From positions 620,001 through 684,000 of the forward strand of contig OZ037838.1 in the NCBI GenBank assembly GCA_964035575.1: a stretch of 64,000 bases of DNA, read 5' to 3'. This stretch comes from Rhynchopus sp. YZ270_cl-10. Taxonomy: Eukaryota > Euglenozoa > Diplonemea > Diplonemida > Diplonemidae. The translations under genes were made by a program, and so were the position numbers. The notes beneath the pieces were generated by a model. That model made no database searches. It was given only the letters and a program-made list of their open reading frames with translations, and was not told where the DNA came from. This document shows positions 30,532 through 40,679 of this stretch, in pieces (positions within the stretch are counted from its first letter, which is position 1; each line of letters opens with the position of its first letter).

Positions 30532-31320
30532 GGTCTTATGCCTTTGTGATGCTGTAAGGAGGGAAGGGTGTAACAAAAACTACTTCTCTTTAAAACAACA
30601 CAAACTGCTGACCAACTCTCACGAAGGTAGCATCTACGTGCAGAGCACTACAGGGGACATCACGACCAATGCCTGCCTAGCAACCTGGAGGACATTCCTG
30701 AAGCCGGCCCTTCTCTGGACACGAAAGGAAAATGGTACTCAGCATCGCGATCTATCACCCACACGAGAGCGCCGCATGGGCAGTGTGTGAGGTGGCGACC
30801 TGTGGCAGGCAAAGAGAAAATCAACAGGGCTGAAAGGGGAGTTTCTTGGGTGTTTTGAGGGTCTTGGTTTTTTGGTGGGACTCTAGGTTATATTCATCAC
30901 CACCCTCCCTCCCCTACAGGCATGAGAATAAGCCCCGGACCCCGGATCCGGGCCCCACACCCCCTGCCCTACCCTTGCTCCCTTCCCAGCTCTAAGAACT
31001 TGTCCACTATGGAAAAGTGACCCCACCACTGTCCGCACGGATTCCAAAAATGCAAATGACGGTGTGTTGGTACTTTCAGTTTGCATCCTGCCCGGCACTG
31101 ATTTACTCCCTTGTTGACCGTAGTGTGAGACAGGAGAAAGCCCCATTTCTGAAAATTGATATAGATTAGAATCAACTTTGATATCCCCTCGCCCACCCTA
31201 CACCCAACTTGTCGATCACCCCTCCAAAAGCAGCGAGCCCCTCACTCCCACCTCACACCTTCGTGAAGTGCCCGCACCACCAAACCTTATCCTCACGTCT
31301 GCTCCCCTCCCCTGGTCACA
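30532..31320. other. Spacer upstream of ankyrin gene
   Basis: Contains a partial copy of the common array linker (about 30720-30910, CTCAGCATCGCGATC to CCTCCCTCCCCT), so the ankyrin gene may have acquired array leader DNA. Bases 30915-31310 are different. At 30993-31060 lies text related to the family-2 hAT element (AACTTGTCC...GTGACCCCACCACTGTCCG...GGATTCC), in the opposite sense. Confidence 0.4.
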
Positions 31321-32415
31321 TCACTCACTGTTGTGTGGGTACATATGTCTTGTAACAATGTGGAGATTTGATTGCATAATCACAACAATACGTGAACATG
31401 GCGATATCGCAAATGACTCACCATAGACTTCCGGTATCACATGCACACAGGACATGGTTGCCACATCATACTGGCTCAGTTGTGCATTGTAATCACCATC
31501 ATCATCATCCCCGACTTCCTTGACCACAAGGTACTTCCCACATGGGGTGAACTGCATACCCCTTCCATCCCCATCCACATCAACACTGCGAAGAGCCGCA
31601 CCACTCCAATCAAAGAGGTGCACGGTGTGTTCCTCCCCCACAGCAAAGACAGAGGCAGACCGTGAAAGCGCCAATCTCTTCCAGGAAAAAACAGGCACAC
31701 ATGCCACTTCTTCACCTGTGTTCACATCCCACAGACGTGCGTTCTTCTCCTTGTCGGAAGAGCTGATCACCCACCCACCACAGTCCGACACCGCTACATC
31801 ATTACACCTTTTGTGTGATAGAGAGCGGAGCAACGTCAGGTCTTCGTCATACACAGAGACGCCGCGTGTGCCTCGTGAGACAACAACACTGCCACACGCG
31901 AACACTGCGTGTGAGGTGCCATAGACTTTGCGGACCACCTCCCCACCCGGAAGCGCAACCTCGCGTAAGTCCTCCCGACACGTCAGGTAGCAGCGTGTCA
32001 TGCACTGCGAGATGGCAGGCCGACGGACCACTTCAGTGCCCACATAAAACGAGAAGACAGTGTTGAAGGTTTCTGTGTCGAAGCCGCCAACATGCCCATC
32101 CCTGCTACAATAGACGCAGAGCGTTCCACAACGCGACAGCGACAAGTGTCCCCTTTGTGCAGTGTACTCAGCAGGACACTTGATGTCGGCAAAGCGGCGG
32201 GCAAGCACGATCTGCACCCCTGCATCAAACGCAGTGTCCTGCAGACGGCACGTCCCCTCCAGCACCTGCGTGCCGATGCGCATCTCGACAGACGCAGGCG
32301 AGACAGCAAGCGCCGTGCACGCAACCTCCTTTGCCGCTGCAACGTCCGCCTCGCACGGCACCTCCACTGTCGCAGTCACGCCTGACTCTTCCAGCACAAA
32401 GGTCACATCCATCAT
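31321..32415 (-). CDS. Ubiquitin-like/beta-propeller family protein, unit 13
   Basis: 364 residues from the first of two Met codons. Specific features are IVLARRFADIKCPAEYTAQR at the domain junction, QCMTRCYLTC where QCKTRCYLAC is usual, and VISSSDKEKNARLWDVNTGE in the WD core. The acidic loop is GDDDDGDYNAQ. The ending reads LHIVTRHMYPHNSE. Leader class is ATATTGTTAAGGGGTCTG, shared with units 16-18. Confidence 0.85.
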   Translation of the reverse strand: MMDVTFVLEESGVTATVEVPCEADVAAAKEVACTALAVSPASVEMRIGTQVLEGTCRLQDTAFDAGVQIVLARRFADIKCPAEYTAQRGHLSLSRCGTLCVYCSRDGHVGGFDTETFNTVFSFYVGTEVVRRPAISQCMTRCYLTCREDLREVALPGGEVVRKVYGTSHAVFACGSVVVSRGTRGVSVYDEDLTLLRSLSHKRCNDVAVSDCGGWVISSSDKEKNARLWDVNTGEEVACVPVFSWKRLALSRSASVFAVGEEHTVHLFDWSGAALRSVDVDGDGRGMQFTPCGKYLVVKEVGDDDDGDYNAQLSQYDVATMSCVHVIPEVYGESFAISPCSRIVVIMQSNLHIVTRHMYPHNSE

Positions 32416-32605
32416 ATTGTTAAGGGGTCTGTTGTGTTTGATGAGGTGGTTGGTGGTGTCACTTCACAACGACAAATAAGAAGGTTCGTGGGTTGAATAC
32501 GTGTTCCTGCAACAAGGCAAAAGGGGGTTCTTGGGTCTTGGGTTGTTTTTCTGGTACCCTGGGGGAAAATCATCACCACTCTCCCTCCCCTCCCCTGGTC
32601 ACACA

Positions 32606-33700
32606 TCACTCACTGTTGTGTGGATACAGATGTCTTGTTACAATGTGAGTACCTTCTTCCAATACCACAACAACACGTGAACACGGCGATATCACAAATG
32701 CACCTGAGCATTGCGGTATCACACGCACACGGGACATGGTCGCCACATCATACTGGTGCAGAGGTGCATCTTCGTCATCATCAGATTCCGGACCCTGTAC
32801 CCTGACCACAAGGTACTTCCCACACGGGGTGAACTGCATGTCCGTGACAAACCCACCCACATCAACACTGCGAAGAGCCGCACCACTCCAATCAAAGAGG
32901 TGCACGTTATTTAAACCCCCCACCACAGCAAAGACAGAGGCAGACCGTGAAAGCGCGACAACGTGGCTTGATACAGGCACACATGCCACAGCTGCACCTG
33001 TGTTCACATCCCACAAGCGCACGTTGTTCTCCTCCCAGGAGGAGGTGATCGCCCACGCACCACAGTCCGATACTGCCACGTCCCAGCACCGTTCGCGAGA
33101 GAGAGAGCGGAGCAACGTCAGGTCTTCGTCATACACAGAGACGCCGTCTCCGCCCTTCGAGACAACAACACCGCCACACGCGAACACTGACCCCGAGTAG
33201 CCGTCGACTTTGCGGAGCACCTCCCCACCCGGAAGCGCAACCTCGAGAAGGCCTTCCTTGTTGCACGGCAGGTAGCAGCGTGTCTTGCACTGCGAGATGG
33301 CAGGCCGACCGAATACATTGTCCACTTCAAACGAGAAGACAGTGTCGAAGGTTTCTGTGTCCAAGCCAACAACATTCCGATAGTCAAGATAGACGCAGAG
33401 CGTTCCACAACGCGACAGCGACAAGGTTCCCCTGTGCGTTGCAGTGTACTCAGCAGGACACTTGATGTCGGCCAAGCGAGGACAGGCAAGCACAACCTGC
33501 ACCCCTGCACCAAACGCAGTGTCCTGCAGACGGCACGTCCCCTCCAGCACCTGCGTGCCGATGCGCATCTCGACAGACGCAGGCGAGACAGCAAGCGCCG
33601 TGCACGCAACCTCCTTTGCCGCTGCAACGTCCGCCTCGCACGGCACCTCCACTGTCGCAGTCACGCCTGACTCTTCCAGCACAAAGGTCACATCCATCAT
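32606..33700 (-). CDS. Ubiquitin-like/beta-propeller family protein, unit 14
   Basis: 364 residues. First blade VYLDYRNVVGLDTETF, WD core DCGAWAITSSWEENNVRLWD and final segment CSGAFVISPCSRVVVVLEEG. That last segment is almost the same as in unit 19 (RVIPQCSGAFAISPCSR, LLEEGTVIVTRHLYP), another case of segment sharing between distant copies. Acidic loop GPESDDDEDAPL. The linker to unit 13 is only 190 bp. The upstream spacer duplicates that of unit 4. Confidence 0.85.
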   Translation of the reverse strand: MMDVTFVLEESGVTATVEVPCEADVAAAKEVACTALAVSPASVEMRIGTQVLEGTCRLQDTAFGAGVQVVLACPRLADIKCPAEYTATHRGTLSLSRCGTLCVYLDYRNVVGLDTETFDTVFSFEVDNVFGRPAISQCKTRCYLPCNKEGLLEVALPGGEVLRKVDGYSGSVFACGGVVVSKGGDGVSVYDEDLTLLRSLSRERCWDVAVSDCGAWAITSSWEENNVRLWDVNTGAAVACVPVSSHVVALSRSASVFAVVGGLNNVHLFDWSGAALRSVDVGGFVTDMQFTPCGKYLVVRVQGPESDDDEDAPLHQYDVATMSRVRVIPQCSGAFVISPCSRVVVVLEEGTHIVTRHLYPHNSE

Positions 33701-34165
33701 ATTGTTAAGGGCTCTGTTGTGTTTGATGTGATGGTTGGTGGTGTCACTTCGCAACGACAAATAAGAAGGTTGGTGGGTTAAATACGTGTTTCGACAAACT
33801 CTGAAAAAGCAAGCTATTTGAAGATACCCTGCGGCAAACACACAGTCATTGTCGTTTGCCAAAGATCGTGGTGTGGAATTGCTCAGGCGAAAAGAAGAGA
33901 AAGTGCAAAAAGAAGAGACTCGAGATACAATGCCTTGGCCTGGCAGTGTACCTTTTGGTGCGTGACCAGAACACCGTGGGTGGACCCGCGGCTGATCCCC
34001 CTAGACATAGATGGCGTGCGAAGAGTTTTCTTTGCATTCTTCTTCGCATTCGGGGGGAAAGCTAAAAGGGGGGTTTCTTGGGGGTGTTTTGAGGGTCTTG
34101 GGTTGTTTTGCTGGGTACCTGGGTTATATTCATCACCACCCTCCCTCCCTTCCCCTGGTCACACA
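33701..34165 (-). promoter_or_regulatory. Upstream spacer, duplicate of 13972-14441
   Basis: Nearly the same sequence as the spacer upstream of unit 4, though the two genes themselves differ in most loops. Upstream DNA and coding sequence have therefore moved separately. Confidence 0.6.
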
Positions 34166-35332
34166 TCACTCACTGTTGTGTGGGTACAGATGTCTTGTCA
34201 CAATGACGTCATCTGATTGTATCACCATAACAACACGTGAACACGGTGATATCGCAATGGAAGGAATGTAGTAGGAGGCTGAGCTTTGCGGCATCACACG
34301 CACACAGGACATGGTCGCCACATCATACTGGTGCAGAGTGTACTCTTTACAAAATGATGATGCTGCACCCCTCTCAAACCCAACAACGACGTACTTCCCA
34401 CATGGAGTGAACTGCACGGCACAGACACTACAATCCTCCTCTTCAAAGCTTCCAAGACTGCGAAGAGCCGCACCACTCCGCTTGTAGAGCTGCACGGTGT
34501 CATAGTACTCTACAGCTAAGACAGAGGCGGACCGTGAAAGCGCCGTGTTCCTCCGCGCCACGTGCTGCTCATCTGGAGGCGTACATGCCACAGCTTCACC
34601 TGTGTTCACATCCCACAGACGCACCGTCTTCTCACTGTAGGAGGAGGTGATCACCCACCCACCACAGTGCGACACCCCCATGGTGAAACAATTTTCGTGC
34701 GAGATAGAGCGGAGCAACGTCAGGTCTTCGTCATACACAGAGACGACGTTGTGGCCCCTCGAGACAACAACACCGCCACACGCGATCACTTGGCGCGAGG
34801 GGTCGACTTTGCGGAGCACCTCCCCACCCGGAAGCGCAACCTCGCGCAGACCGTCCATGCACGCCAGGTAGCAGCGTGTCTTGCACTCCGAGATGGCAGG
34901 CGCACCGCACACCTCAATGTCTACTTTGAAGTTGAAGGCACGGCTGAAGGTTTCTGTATCGAGGCCGGCGACATAAGTGACAGTGCTTGCCTCCTGTGCA
35001 CAGAGGCAGAGTGCTCCACAAGGAGACAGCGATAAATGACTCACATGCATCCCTTGCCCTGCAGTTGTTGGCACCTCTGCAGTGTACTCAGCAGGACACT
35101 TGATGTCGGCAAAGCGGCAGGCAAGCACAACCTGCACCCCTGCATCAAACGCAGTGTCCTGCAGACGGCACGTCCCCTCCAGCACCTGCGTGCCGATGCG
35201 CATCTCGACAGACGCAGGCGAGACAGCAAGCGCCGTGCACGCAACCTCCTTTGCTGCTGCAACGTCCGCCTCGCACGGCACCTCCACTGTCGCAGTCACG
35301 CCTGACTCTTCCAGCACAAAGGTCACATCCAT
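34166..35332 (-). CDS. Ubiquitin-like/beta-propeller family protein, unit 15 (divergent)
   Basis: 388 residues, the longest single unit. With unit 19 it forms a distinct subtype: SLSPCGALCL followed by AQEA, GLDTETFSRAFNFKV and APAISECKTRC. Expanded loops are EVPTTAGQGMHVSHL and PPDEQHVARRNTALSRSA. The usual acidic loop is replaced by FERGAASSFCKEYTL, and GSFEEEDCSVCAVQFTPC lies one blade earlier. The WD core (SHCGGWVITSSYSEKTVRLW) is kept. Leader matches unit 12. Confidence 0.85.
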   Translation of the reverse strand: MDVTFVLEESGVTATVEVPCEADVAAAKEVACTALAVSPASVEMRIGTQVLEGTCRLQDTAFDAGVQVVLACRFADIKCPAEYTAEVPTTAGQGMHVSHLSLSPCGALCLCAQEASTVTYVAGLDTETFSRAFNFKVDIEVCGAPAISECKTRCYLACMDGLREVALPGGEVLRKVDPSRQVIACGGVVVSRGHNVVSVYDEDLTLLRSISHENCFTMGVSHCGGWVITSSYSEKTVRLWDVNTGEAVACTPPDEQHVARRNTALSRSASVLAVEYYDTVQLYKRSGAALRSLGSFEEEDCSVCAVQFTPCGKYVVVGFERGAASSFCKEYTLHQYDVATMSCVRVMPQSSASYYIPSIAISPCSRVVMVIQSDDVIVTRHLYPHNSE

Positions 35333-35660
35333 TGTTTTGTCTTCTTCTTGTTCCACCTCTGTGAGGAGATGAGGTGTGGGTTGTTTTGTGGGCTTGTGGC
35401 AAAGGGAGGAGAGGGTGGTCAAATTGCTGTTGATGTGAATGCGGATTGTTTCTTGTCTTTGAAACAATCACACAGAATCGATAAATATGTCAGTCAAAAT
35501 CTGCTTAACCCATTAAGTCCCAAACGCCACTTTAGTGGCTTTCGAAACGACGCATGCTTCGAGTCAGGTTCAATTTATGTTCGTATTACAAAATTCTGTA
35601 CGTACGCACAGAATTTTTTGCGGGCCTGTGACAAGAAACCAGGGGGGGCCGCCACCTAAC

Positions 35661-35689
35661 AAAGTTCTGTTGATGATCAACAGAACTTT
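35661..35689. other. Strong hairpin
   Basis: AAAGTTCTGTTGAT is followed by its reverse complement ATCAACAGAACTTT after one base. About 50 bases upstream a second hairpin with arms AATTCTGT and ACAGAATT lies at about 35590-35616. Confidence 0.55.
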
Positions 35690-36090
35690 TTGAAAATGAA
35701 AAATGAAAAAAAGAAGAAATAAAAACTGTTATCTGAGTTTAAGCTAGTCTGATAAAGAAAGAAACGAAATCAGAAAAAGAATTTTTCGTTGATCGCACCG
35801 GATTTTTGTGGAGTGTGTCGGGACAAATCAAAAACCTTTCTGTGGCTAAGTTGTGTCGTGTTTACATAGCTCACACCAAAAATTCGGGCACAACTCAGAT
35901 ATGTTTTCATTTCCTCCCCTACAACCTTTGCAAGGCAGTTGTCTCAGGGGGTTATCGTGCGGTTCGCATTTAGTTGAAATCAACTAAATATTTTTTTGGG
36001 AGGGGGTTTTATAGTCCCTGTTGTACACCACACTGTTTTGTTCTTCCTTTTTCCTTTCAACCTTTTTTATTCATTTGCTTTTTTGTTGTT

Positions 36091-36160
36091 TGGGGGACAC
36101 GCCACACGTGTCGGTTCTGTGGAAAAACAAGACACGGAACCACCTGTGCGCTGCCCCTTT
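36091..36160. repeat. GGTTC/GAACC two-hairpin repeat
   Basis: GGGGGACAC...GTGTC forms a first stem and GGTTCTGTGG...CGGAACCACC a second. The same layout with different stem bases occurs in module B (1620-1680 and 56735-56795) and near 1911-1966. Confidence 0.45.
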
Positions 36161-36259
36161 TCAGGTCTATCCATGAAAACAGTATCACAAGTGATACCGG
36201 GAGCCACACAGGATTTTTATTTATTAATTTTTGAAGAAAAGTACCTTAAAAAGACTCAA

Positions 36260-36632
36260 TGTGTACGCTCATGCCAAGGAAAAACCAAGCCAAGGTTGGT
36301 TTGCATCGCCCATCAAGAGGGTTCCGCAAGCGTACCATACCCTGTGCTCATGCCAAGGAAAAACCAAGCCAAGGTTGGTCTGCATCACCCATCAAGAGGG
36401 TTCCGCAAGCACAGAATATGTTAAAGTAATACAGGGGGGTTAGGGAGAAAATAGGTGAAAAAAGAAAAACCAGTATGAGGGGAAAACGAACAAGCATAAA
36501 AAGACTCACAATGTACACTCATGCCAAGGAAAAACCAAACCAAGGTTGGTCTGCATCGCCCATCAAGAGGGTTCCGCAAGCGTACAATACCCTGTGCTCA
36601 TGCCAAGGAAAAACCAAACCAAGGTTGGTCTA
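36260..36632. repeat. 79-bp tandem repeat
   Basis: The phrase CTCATGCCAAGGAAAAACCA recurs at about 36268, 36347, 36518 and 36597. Within each pair the period is 79 bp and includes CATCAAGAGGGTTCCGCAAG. The two pairs are separated by a non-repeated stretch, so the arrangement is two duplicated dimers. Confidence 0.75.
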
Positions 36633-37866
36633 AAAAAAAAGTTTAAACTGCGGAAGACGCAAAACAACTCGCGAACGAAAAAAGAATTTTTTCTGCGAAG
36701 TGTGTGGTAAGGGGGGGAGTATAAAACATTACGAAAAAACCTCCACTAGCATTTCGCAAGCTTCATTACCGTTTTGGTTTTCTCCTCACAGAAAAAAAAA
36801 AAAAGAGGGGATTTTTGGGCACTTTTGGGGACCCCTCGCCCGACCCCCAGATGACTGGAATGATGGAACCTTAAAATTTTTCTGCTCGCTGCGTACCGTA
36901 CCCCTTATTTTTTTTGCCTGCGGCGCCATTTTCCTTTTTTGCTCCGCAAAAAAGGGTTTGTTGAGTGACTGTGTGGTGTAAACCAGCATTTTTACACCGT
37001 ACCCTATTTTTTTTCGCCTGCGGCGCCATTTATTTTTTTTTCATACGGCTAAAGAATCGCAGGGTGGCGTTCGCGAAGTTTGACGAATACAAGCGCGTGC
37101 GAAAAGTAGTTATGCAGTGGAGAAAGGAATGGAAACCACCAACCCTGAACAGTACTTCACTTCCCTTTCTTTGGGGGGAAAATTTTTTTTATCAACTAAA
37201 TCTGAGAAAATTGCGAATTTGACGATAATGGGCTGAGTTGTCTCAAAAAAAAAAAAAAAAAAAAAAATGCTCGAGAGACTCGTTACTCTTTGCTTGTTGC
37301 TCAAAAGGCTAAAAACGGGAAGAGGAAACATTAAGGTTGTTTGTTGTTCGCTTCCACACCACTTCTGTTTCAGAATCAAGTCTTTTGGCTGTCCTTTCAA
37401 GCGCCTGCCAAAACGCTCGCCTCGTGGGTGTGGACTTTATTTATATTTCTTTTTTTCTCGACTTGATAACGGTAAATACGCAGATTTACGGTTTGAATGT
37501 GTTTGCCAGAAAGTACAGAAAATGTTGTGGAGCACAAAGGGGAAAAGAGAGGAAACAAGCGGGGGAGGTGGATACGCAGAACGCGCGACTTTTCACAAGG
37601 GTCTCGAGCATTTTGTCAAATACTACGTGTTTACTAAAAACAAAACAAAAAAAATAAAGATCAGAAAGCAAAAATATCAAAAACGTCAGAAAAACCCATT
37701 TGTATCCTTCTCCACTGTTCCCCTCCAGCCAGTAACCTCGACGAGTGCAGATACCAATATGGTCTTTTATATGTCTTTTACGTCTTCTATTTTTGGGGTA
37801 GACGATTTTGGGGAGGCCTACCTCTTTTGAGTGATGCATGACCACCCTCCCTCCCCTGGTCACACA

Positions 37867-39000
37867 TCACTCACTGTTGTGTGGGTACAGATGCCTTGTT
37901 ACAATGCCGCCATCTGATTGCAGAGACACAAGAACACGTGAACACGGCGATATCGCAAACCATGAACTGTCGCACAGCACCACACGTACACAGGACATGG
38001 TCTCCACATCATACTGGTGCAGGGGTACTTCGTAATCATCTGAATTGCCATCATTTGTGTCCGTATCATCATCAGCCGAAACAGATATACTGGCCACAAG
38101 GTATTTCCCACATGGGGTGAACTGTATGCCGTCGACACTCCCTCCCACATCAACACTGCGAAGAGCCGCACCACTCCAATCAAAGAGCTGCACGGTGTTT
38201 TGCTCCCCCACAGCAAAGACAGAGGCAGACCGTGAAAGCGCCACTCTACACTGCCACCCCTCCGCAGGCACACATGCCACAGCTTCACCTGTGTTCACAT
38301 CCCACAGACGTACGTTGTCCTCCTTCCTGGAGGAGGTGATCACCCACCCACCACAGGGCGACACTGCCATGTCCCAGCACATTCCATGCGAGAGAGAGCG
38401 GAGCAACGTCAGGTCTTCGTCATACACAGAGACGCCGGCATTTCCCTTCGAGACAACAACCCTGTCACACGCGAACACTGCGTCCGGGGTGCCGTCGACT
38501 TTGCGGAGCACCTCCCCACCCGGAAGCGCAACCTTGCGTAATTCTTCCTCACACGCCAGGTAGCAGTGTGTCTTGCACCGTGAGATGGCAGGCGGACCGC
38601 GAATACGACAGTCACCTCCCACACTAAAAGCAAAGGCAGTATTGAAGGTTTCTGTGTCGAGGCCACCAACATGCGTACCATGACGATAGAGACAGAGCGT
38701 GCCACAAGGAGACAACGACAACTGTTGAAGGCCCTCCTGCACACTGTACTGAGCAGGACACTTGATGTCGGCAAAGCGAGGGCGGGCAAGCACAACCTGC
38801 ACCCCTGCCTCAAAAGCAGTGTCCTGCAGACGGCACGTCCCCTCCAGCACCTGCGTGCCGATGCGCATCTCGACAGACGCAGGCGAGACAGCAAGCGCCG
38901 TGCACGCAACCTCCTTTGCCGCTGCAACCTTCGCCTCGCACGGCACCTCCACTGTCGCAGTCACGCCTGACTCTTCCAGCACAAAGGTCACATCCATCAT
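37867..39000 (-). CDS. Ubiquitin-like/beta-propeller family protein, unit 16
   Basis: 377 residues. First blade is SLSPCGTLCLYRHGTHVGGL and the next is lengthened (FSVGGDCRIRGPPAISRCKT). The later WD core (PCGGWVITSSRKEDNVRLWD) resembles unit 5. It has the longest acidic loop in the array (SADDDTDTNDGNSDDYEVP). FDWSGAALRSVDVGGSVDGI and a short C-terminal segment (LCDSSWFAISPCSR) are specific. Leader class ATATTGTTAAGGGGTCTG. Confidence 0.85.
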   Translation of the reverse strand: MMDVTFVLEESGVTATVEVPCEAKVAAAKEVACTALAVSPASVEMRIGTQVLEGTCRLQDTAFEAGVQVVLARPRFADIKCPAQYSVQEGLQQLSLSPCGTLCLYRHGTHVGGLDTETFNTAFAFSVGGDCRIRGPPAISRCKTHCYLACEEELRKVALPGGEVLRKVDGTPDAVFACDRVVVSKGNAGVSVYDEDLTLLRSLSHGMCWDMAVSPCGGWVITSSRKEDNVRLWDVNTGEAVACVPAEGWQCRVALSRSASVFAVGEQNTVQLFDWSGAALRSVDVGGSVDGIQFTPCGKYLVASISVSADDDTDTNDGNSDDYEVPLHQYDVETMSCVRVVLCDSSWFAISPCSRVLVSLQSDGGIVTRHLYPHNSE

Positions 39001-39171
39001 ATTGTTAAGGGGTCTGTTGTGTTTGATGTGATGGTTGGTGGTGTCAATTCGCAACGACAAATAAGAAGGATGAGTGCGTGTTCTTGCAATAGGGCTAAAA
39101 GGTTTTTTTGGGGGCGTTGGGTAGAGTCTTGGGTTGTTTTGCTTGTACCCTGGCCCTCCCCTGGTCACACA

Positions 39172-40327
39172 TCACTCACTGTTGTGTGGGTACAGATGTC
39201 TTGTCGCAATGTAGGAATCTTGTTGCAGAACCACAACCACACGTGAACACGGCGATATCGCAAATGCATCTGAGCTGTCCTGTATCACATCCACACGGGA
39301 CATGGTCGCCACATCATACTGGTGCAGGGGTGTAGTGTAAGTCAAAACATCTTCGTAATCATCATCTCCTGATCCGTAAACACGTATCCCCACCACTCGG
39401 TATTTCCCACACGGGGTGAACTGCATGCTCCCAACTTCCCCAGCCGCATGAACACTGCCAAGAGCCGCACCACTCCAATCATAGAGCTGCACGGTGTAGT
39501 TCTCCGCCTCAGCAAAGACCACAGCAAAGACAGAGGCAGACCGTGAAAGCGCCACTCTATACCACCACCCCTCCGCAGGCACACATGCCACAGCTTCACC
39601 TGTGTTCACATCCCACAGACGTACGTTCTTCTCCTTGTTGGAGGAGGTGATCACCCACCCACCACAGTCTGATACTGCCACACGCCCGCACTCTTCGTGC
39701 GAGAGAGAGCGGAGCAACGTCAGGTCTTCGTCATACACAGAGACGCCGTCTCTGACCCTGGAGACAACAACACTGCCACACGCAAACACTGACCCCGAGG
39801 GGCCGTCGACTTTGCGGACCACCTCTCCACCCGGAAGCGCAACCTTGAGAAGGCCTTCCTCCCAACACGCCAGGTAGCAGCGTGTCTTGCACTGCGAGAT
39901 GGCAGGCGAAGCCGTGTTCCCGACCGTACACTTTAGTGTCCGCTTCAAACGAGAAGACAGTGTTGAAGGTTTCTGTGTCGAAGCCAACAATATTTCCACC
40001 ATCACCAATAAGGCAGAGCGTTCCACAACGCGACAGCGAGATCGTTACGTCCATAGATGAACACTTGAAATTGTACTGAGCAGGACACTTGATGTCAGCA
40101 AAGCGAGGGCGGGCAAGCACAACCTGCACCCCTGCATCAAACGCAGTGTCCTGCAGACGGCACGTCCCCTCCAGCACCTGCGTGCCGATGCGCATCTCGA
40201 CAGACGCAGGCGAGACAGTAAGCGCCGTGCACGCAACCTCCTTTGCCGCTGCAACGTCCGCCTCGCACGGCACCTCCACTGTCGCAGTCACACCTGACTC
40301 TTCCAGCACAAAGGTCACATCCATCAT
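39172..40327 (-). pseudogene. Ubiquitin-like/beta-propeller unit 17 with frameshift
   Basis: The 5' part (40327 to about 39930) encodes a normal ubiquitin-like domain and first blade (QYNFKCSSMDVTISLSRC, IVGFDTETFNTVF). Near 39908-39920 about 13 extra bases (AAGCCGTGTTCCC) sit inside the conserved AISQCKTRC region, shifting the frame. The remainder to 39172 is intact in the other frame (ISQCKTRCYLACWEEGLLKV to SYIATRHLYPHNSE) with acidic loop GSGDDDYEDVL. The downstream part shows no further decay, so this is a recent lesion, a sequencing error, or a site resolved by RNA processing. An apparent HVKLWDV-type WD core is kept (NVRLWDVNTGEAV). Confidence 0.75.
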
Positions 40328-40679
40328 ATTGTTAAGGGGTCTGTTGTGTTTGATGTGATGGTTGGTGGTGTCACTCCGCAACGACAAATAAGAAGGTTGA
40401 GTACGTGTTCCTGCAACACTTGTTCTGTGTTGCATGTTTGTGGTGGTTCTCGTTGTGAGAGGTGACGAAAGAAAAATGATACTCAGCATCGCGATCTGTC
40501 ACCCACACGAGAGCACCGCATGGGCAGTGTGTGAGGCGGGAGACCTGTAGCAAGCAAACAAAAGAAAAGCAGCAACAGGGCTGAAAGGGGGGTTTCTTGG
40601 GGGTGTTTTGAGGGTCTTGGGCTGTTTTGCTGGTACCCTGGGGTATATTCATCACCACCCTCCCTCCCCTGGTCACACA
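40328..40679 (-). promoter_or_regulatory. Chimeric array linker
   Basis: The gene-proximal part is the ATATTGTTAAGG leader class, but at about 40418 it switches to the common leader text (TTGTTCTGTGTTGCATGTTT) used by another class. This junction shows recombination inside a linker. Pyrimidine run present, with CTACAG near 40541 as acceptor-like end. Confidence 0.5.

Larger units (their letters stand above)
35333..37866. other. 2.5-kb repeat-rich gap in the array
   Basis: After the unit 15 leader (to about 35490) the DNA is AT-rich and foreign to the array. At 35505, TTAACCCATTAAGTCCCAA resembles 44591 (TTAACCCCTTAGACCCCAA), possibly the end of another element family. Two hairpins with TTCTGT...ACAGAA arms follow at 35587-35620 and 35661-35689. 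A 79-bp tandem repeat lies at 36260-36632. GCGTACCGTACCC and GCCTGCGGCGCCATTT phrases near 36890-37030 match the core of the hAT-like repeats. Poly(A) at 37242-37266. I see no gene. Confidence 0.45.

Noticed and set aside
35505-35530. piggyBac-like end TTAACCCATTAAG
   Set aside because: No second inverted end or paired TTAA duplication was found, so it is only noted.
36260-36632. CRISPR-like spaced repeat
   Set aside because: Units are 79-bp direct tandem copies with repeated, not unique, intervening DNA, in a eukaryotic context.
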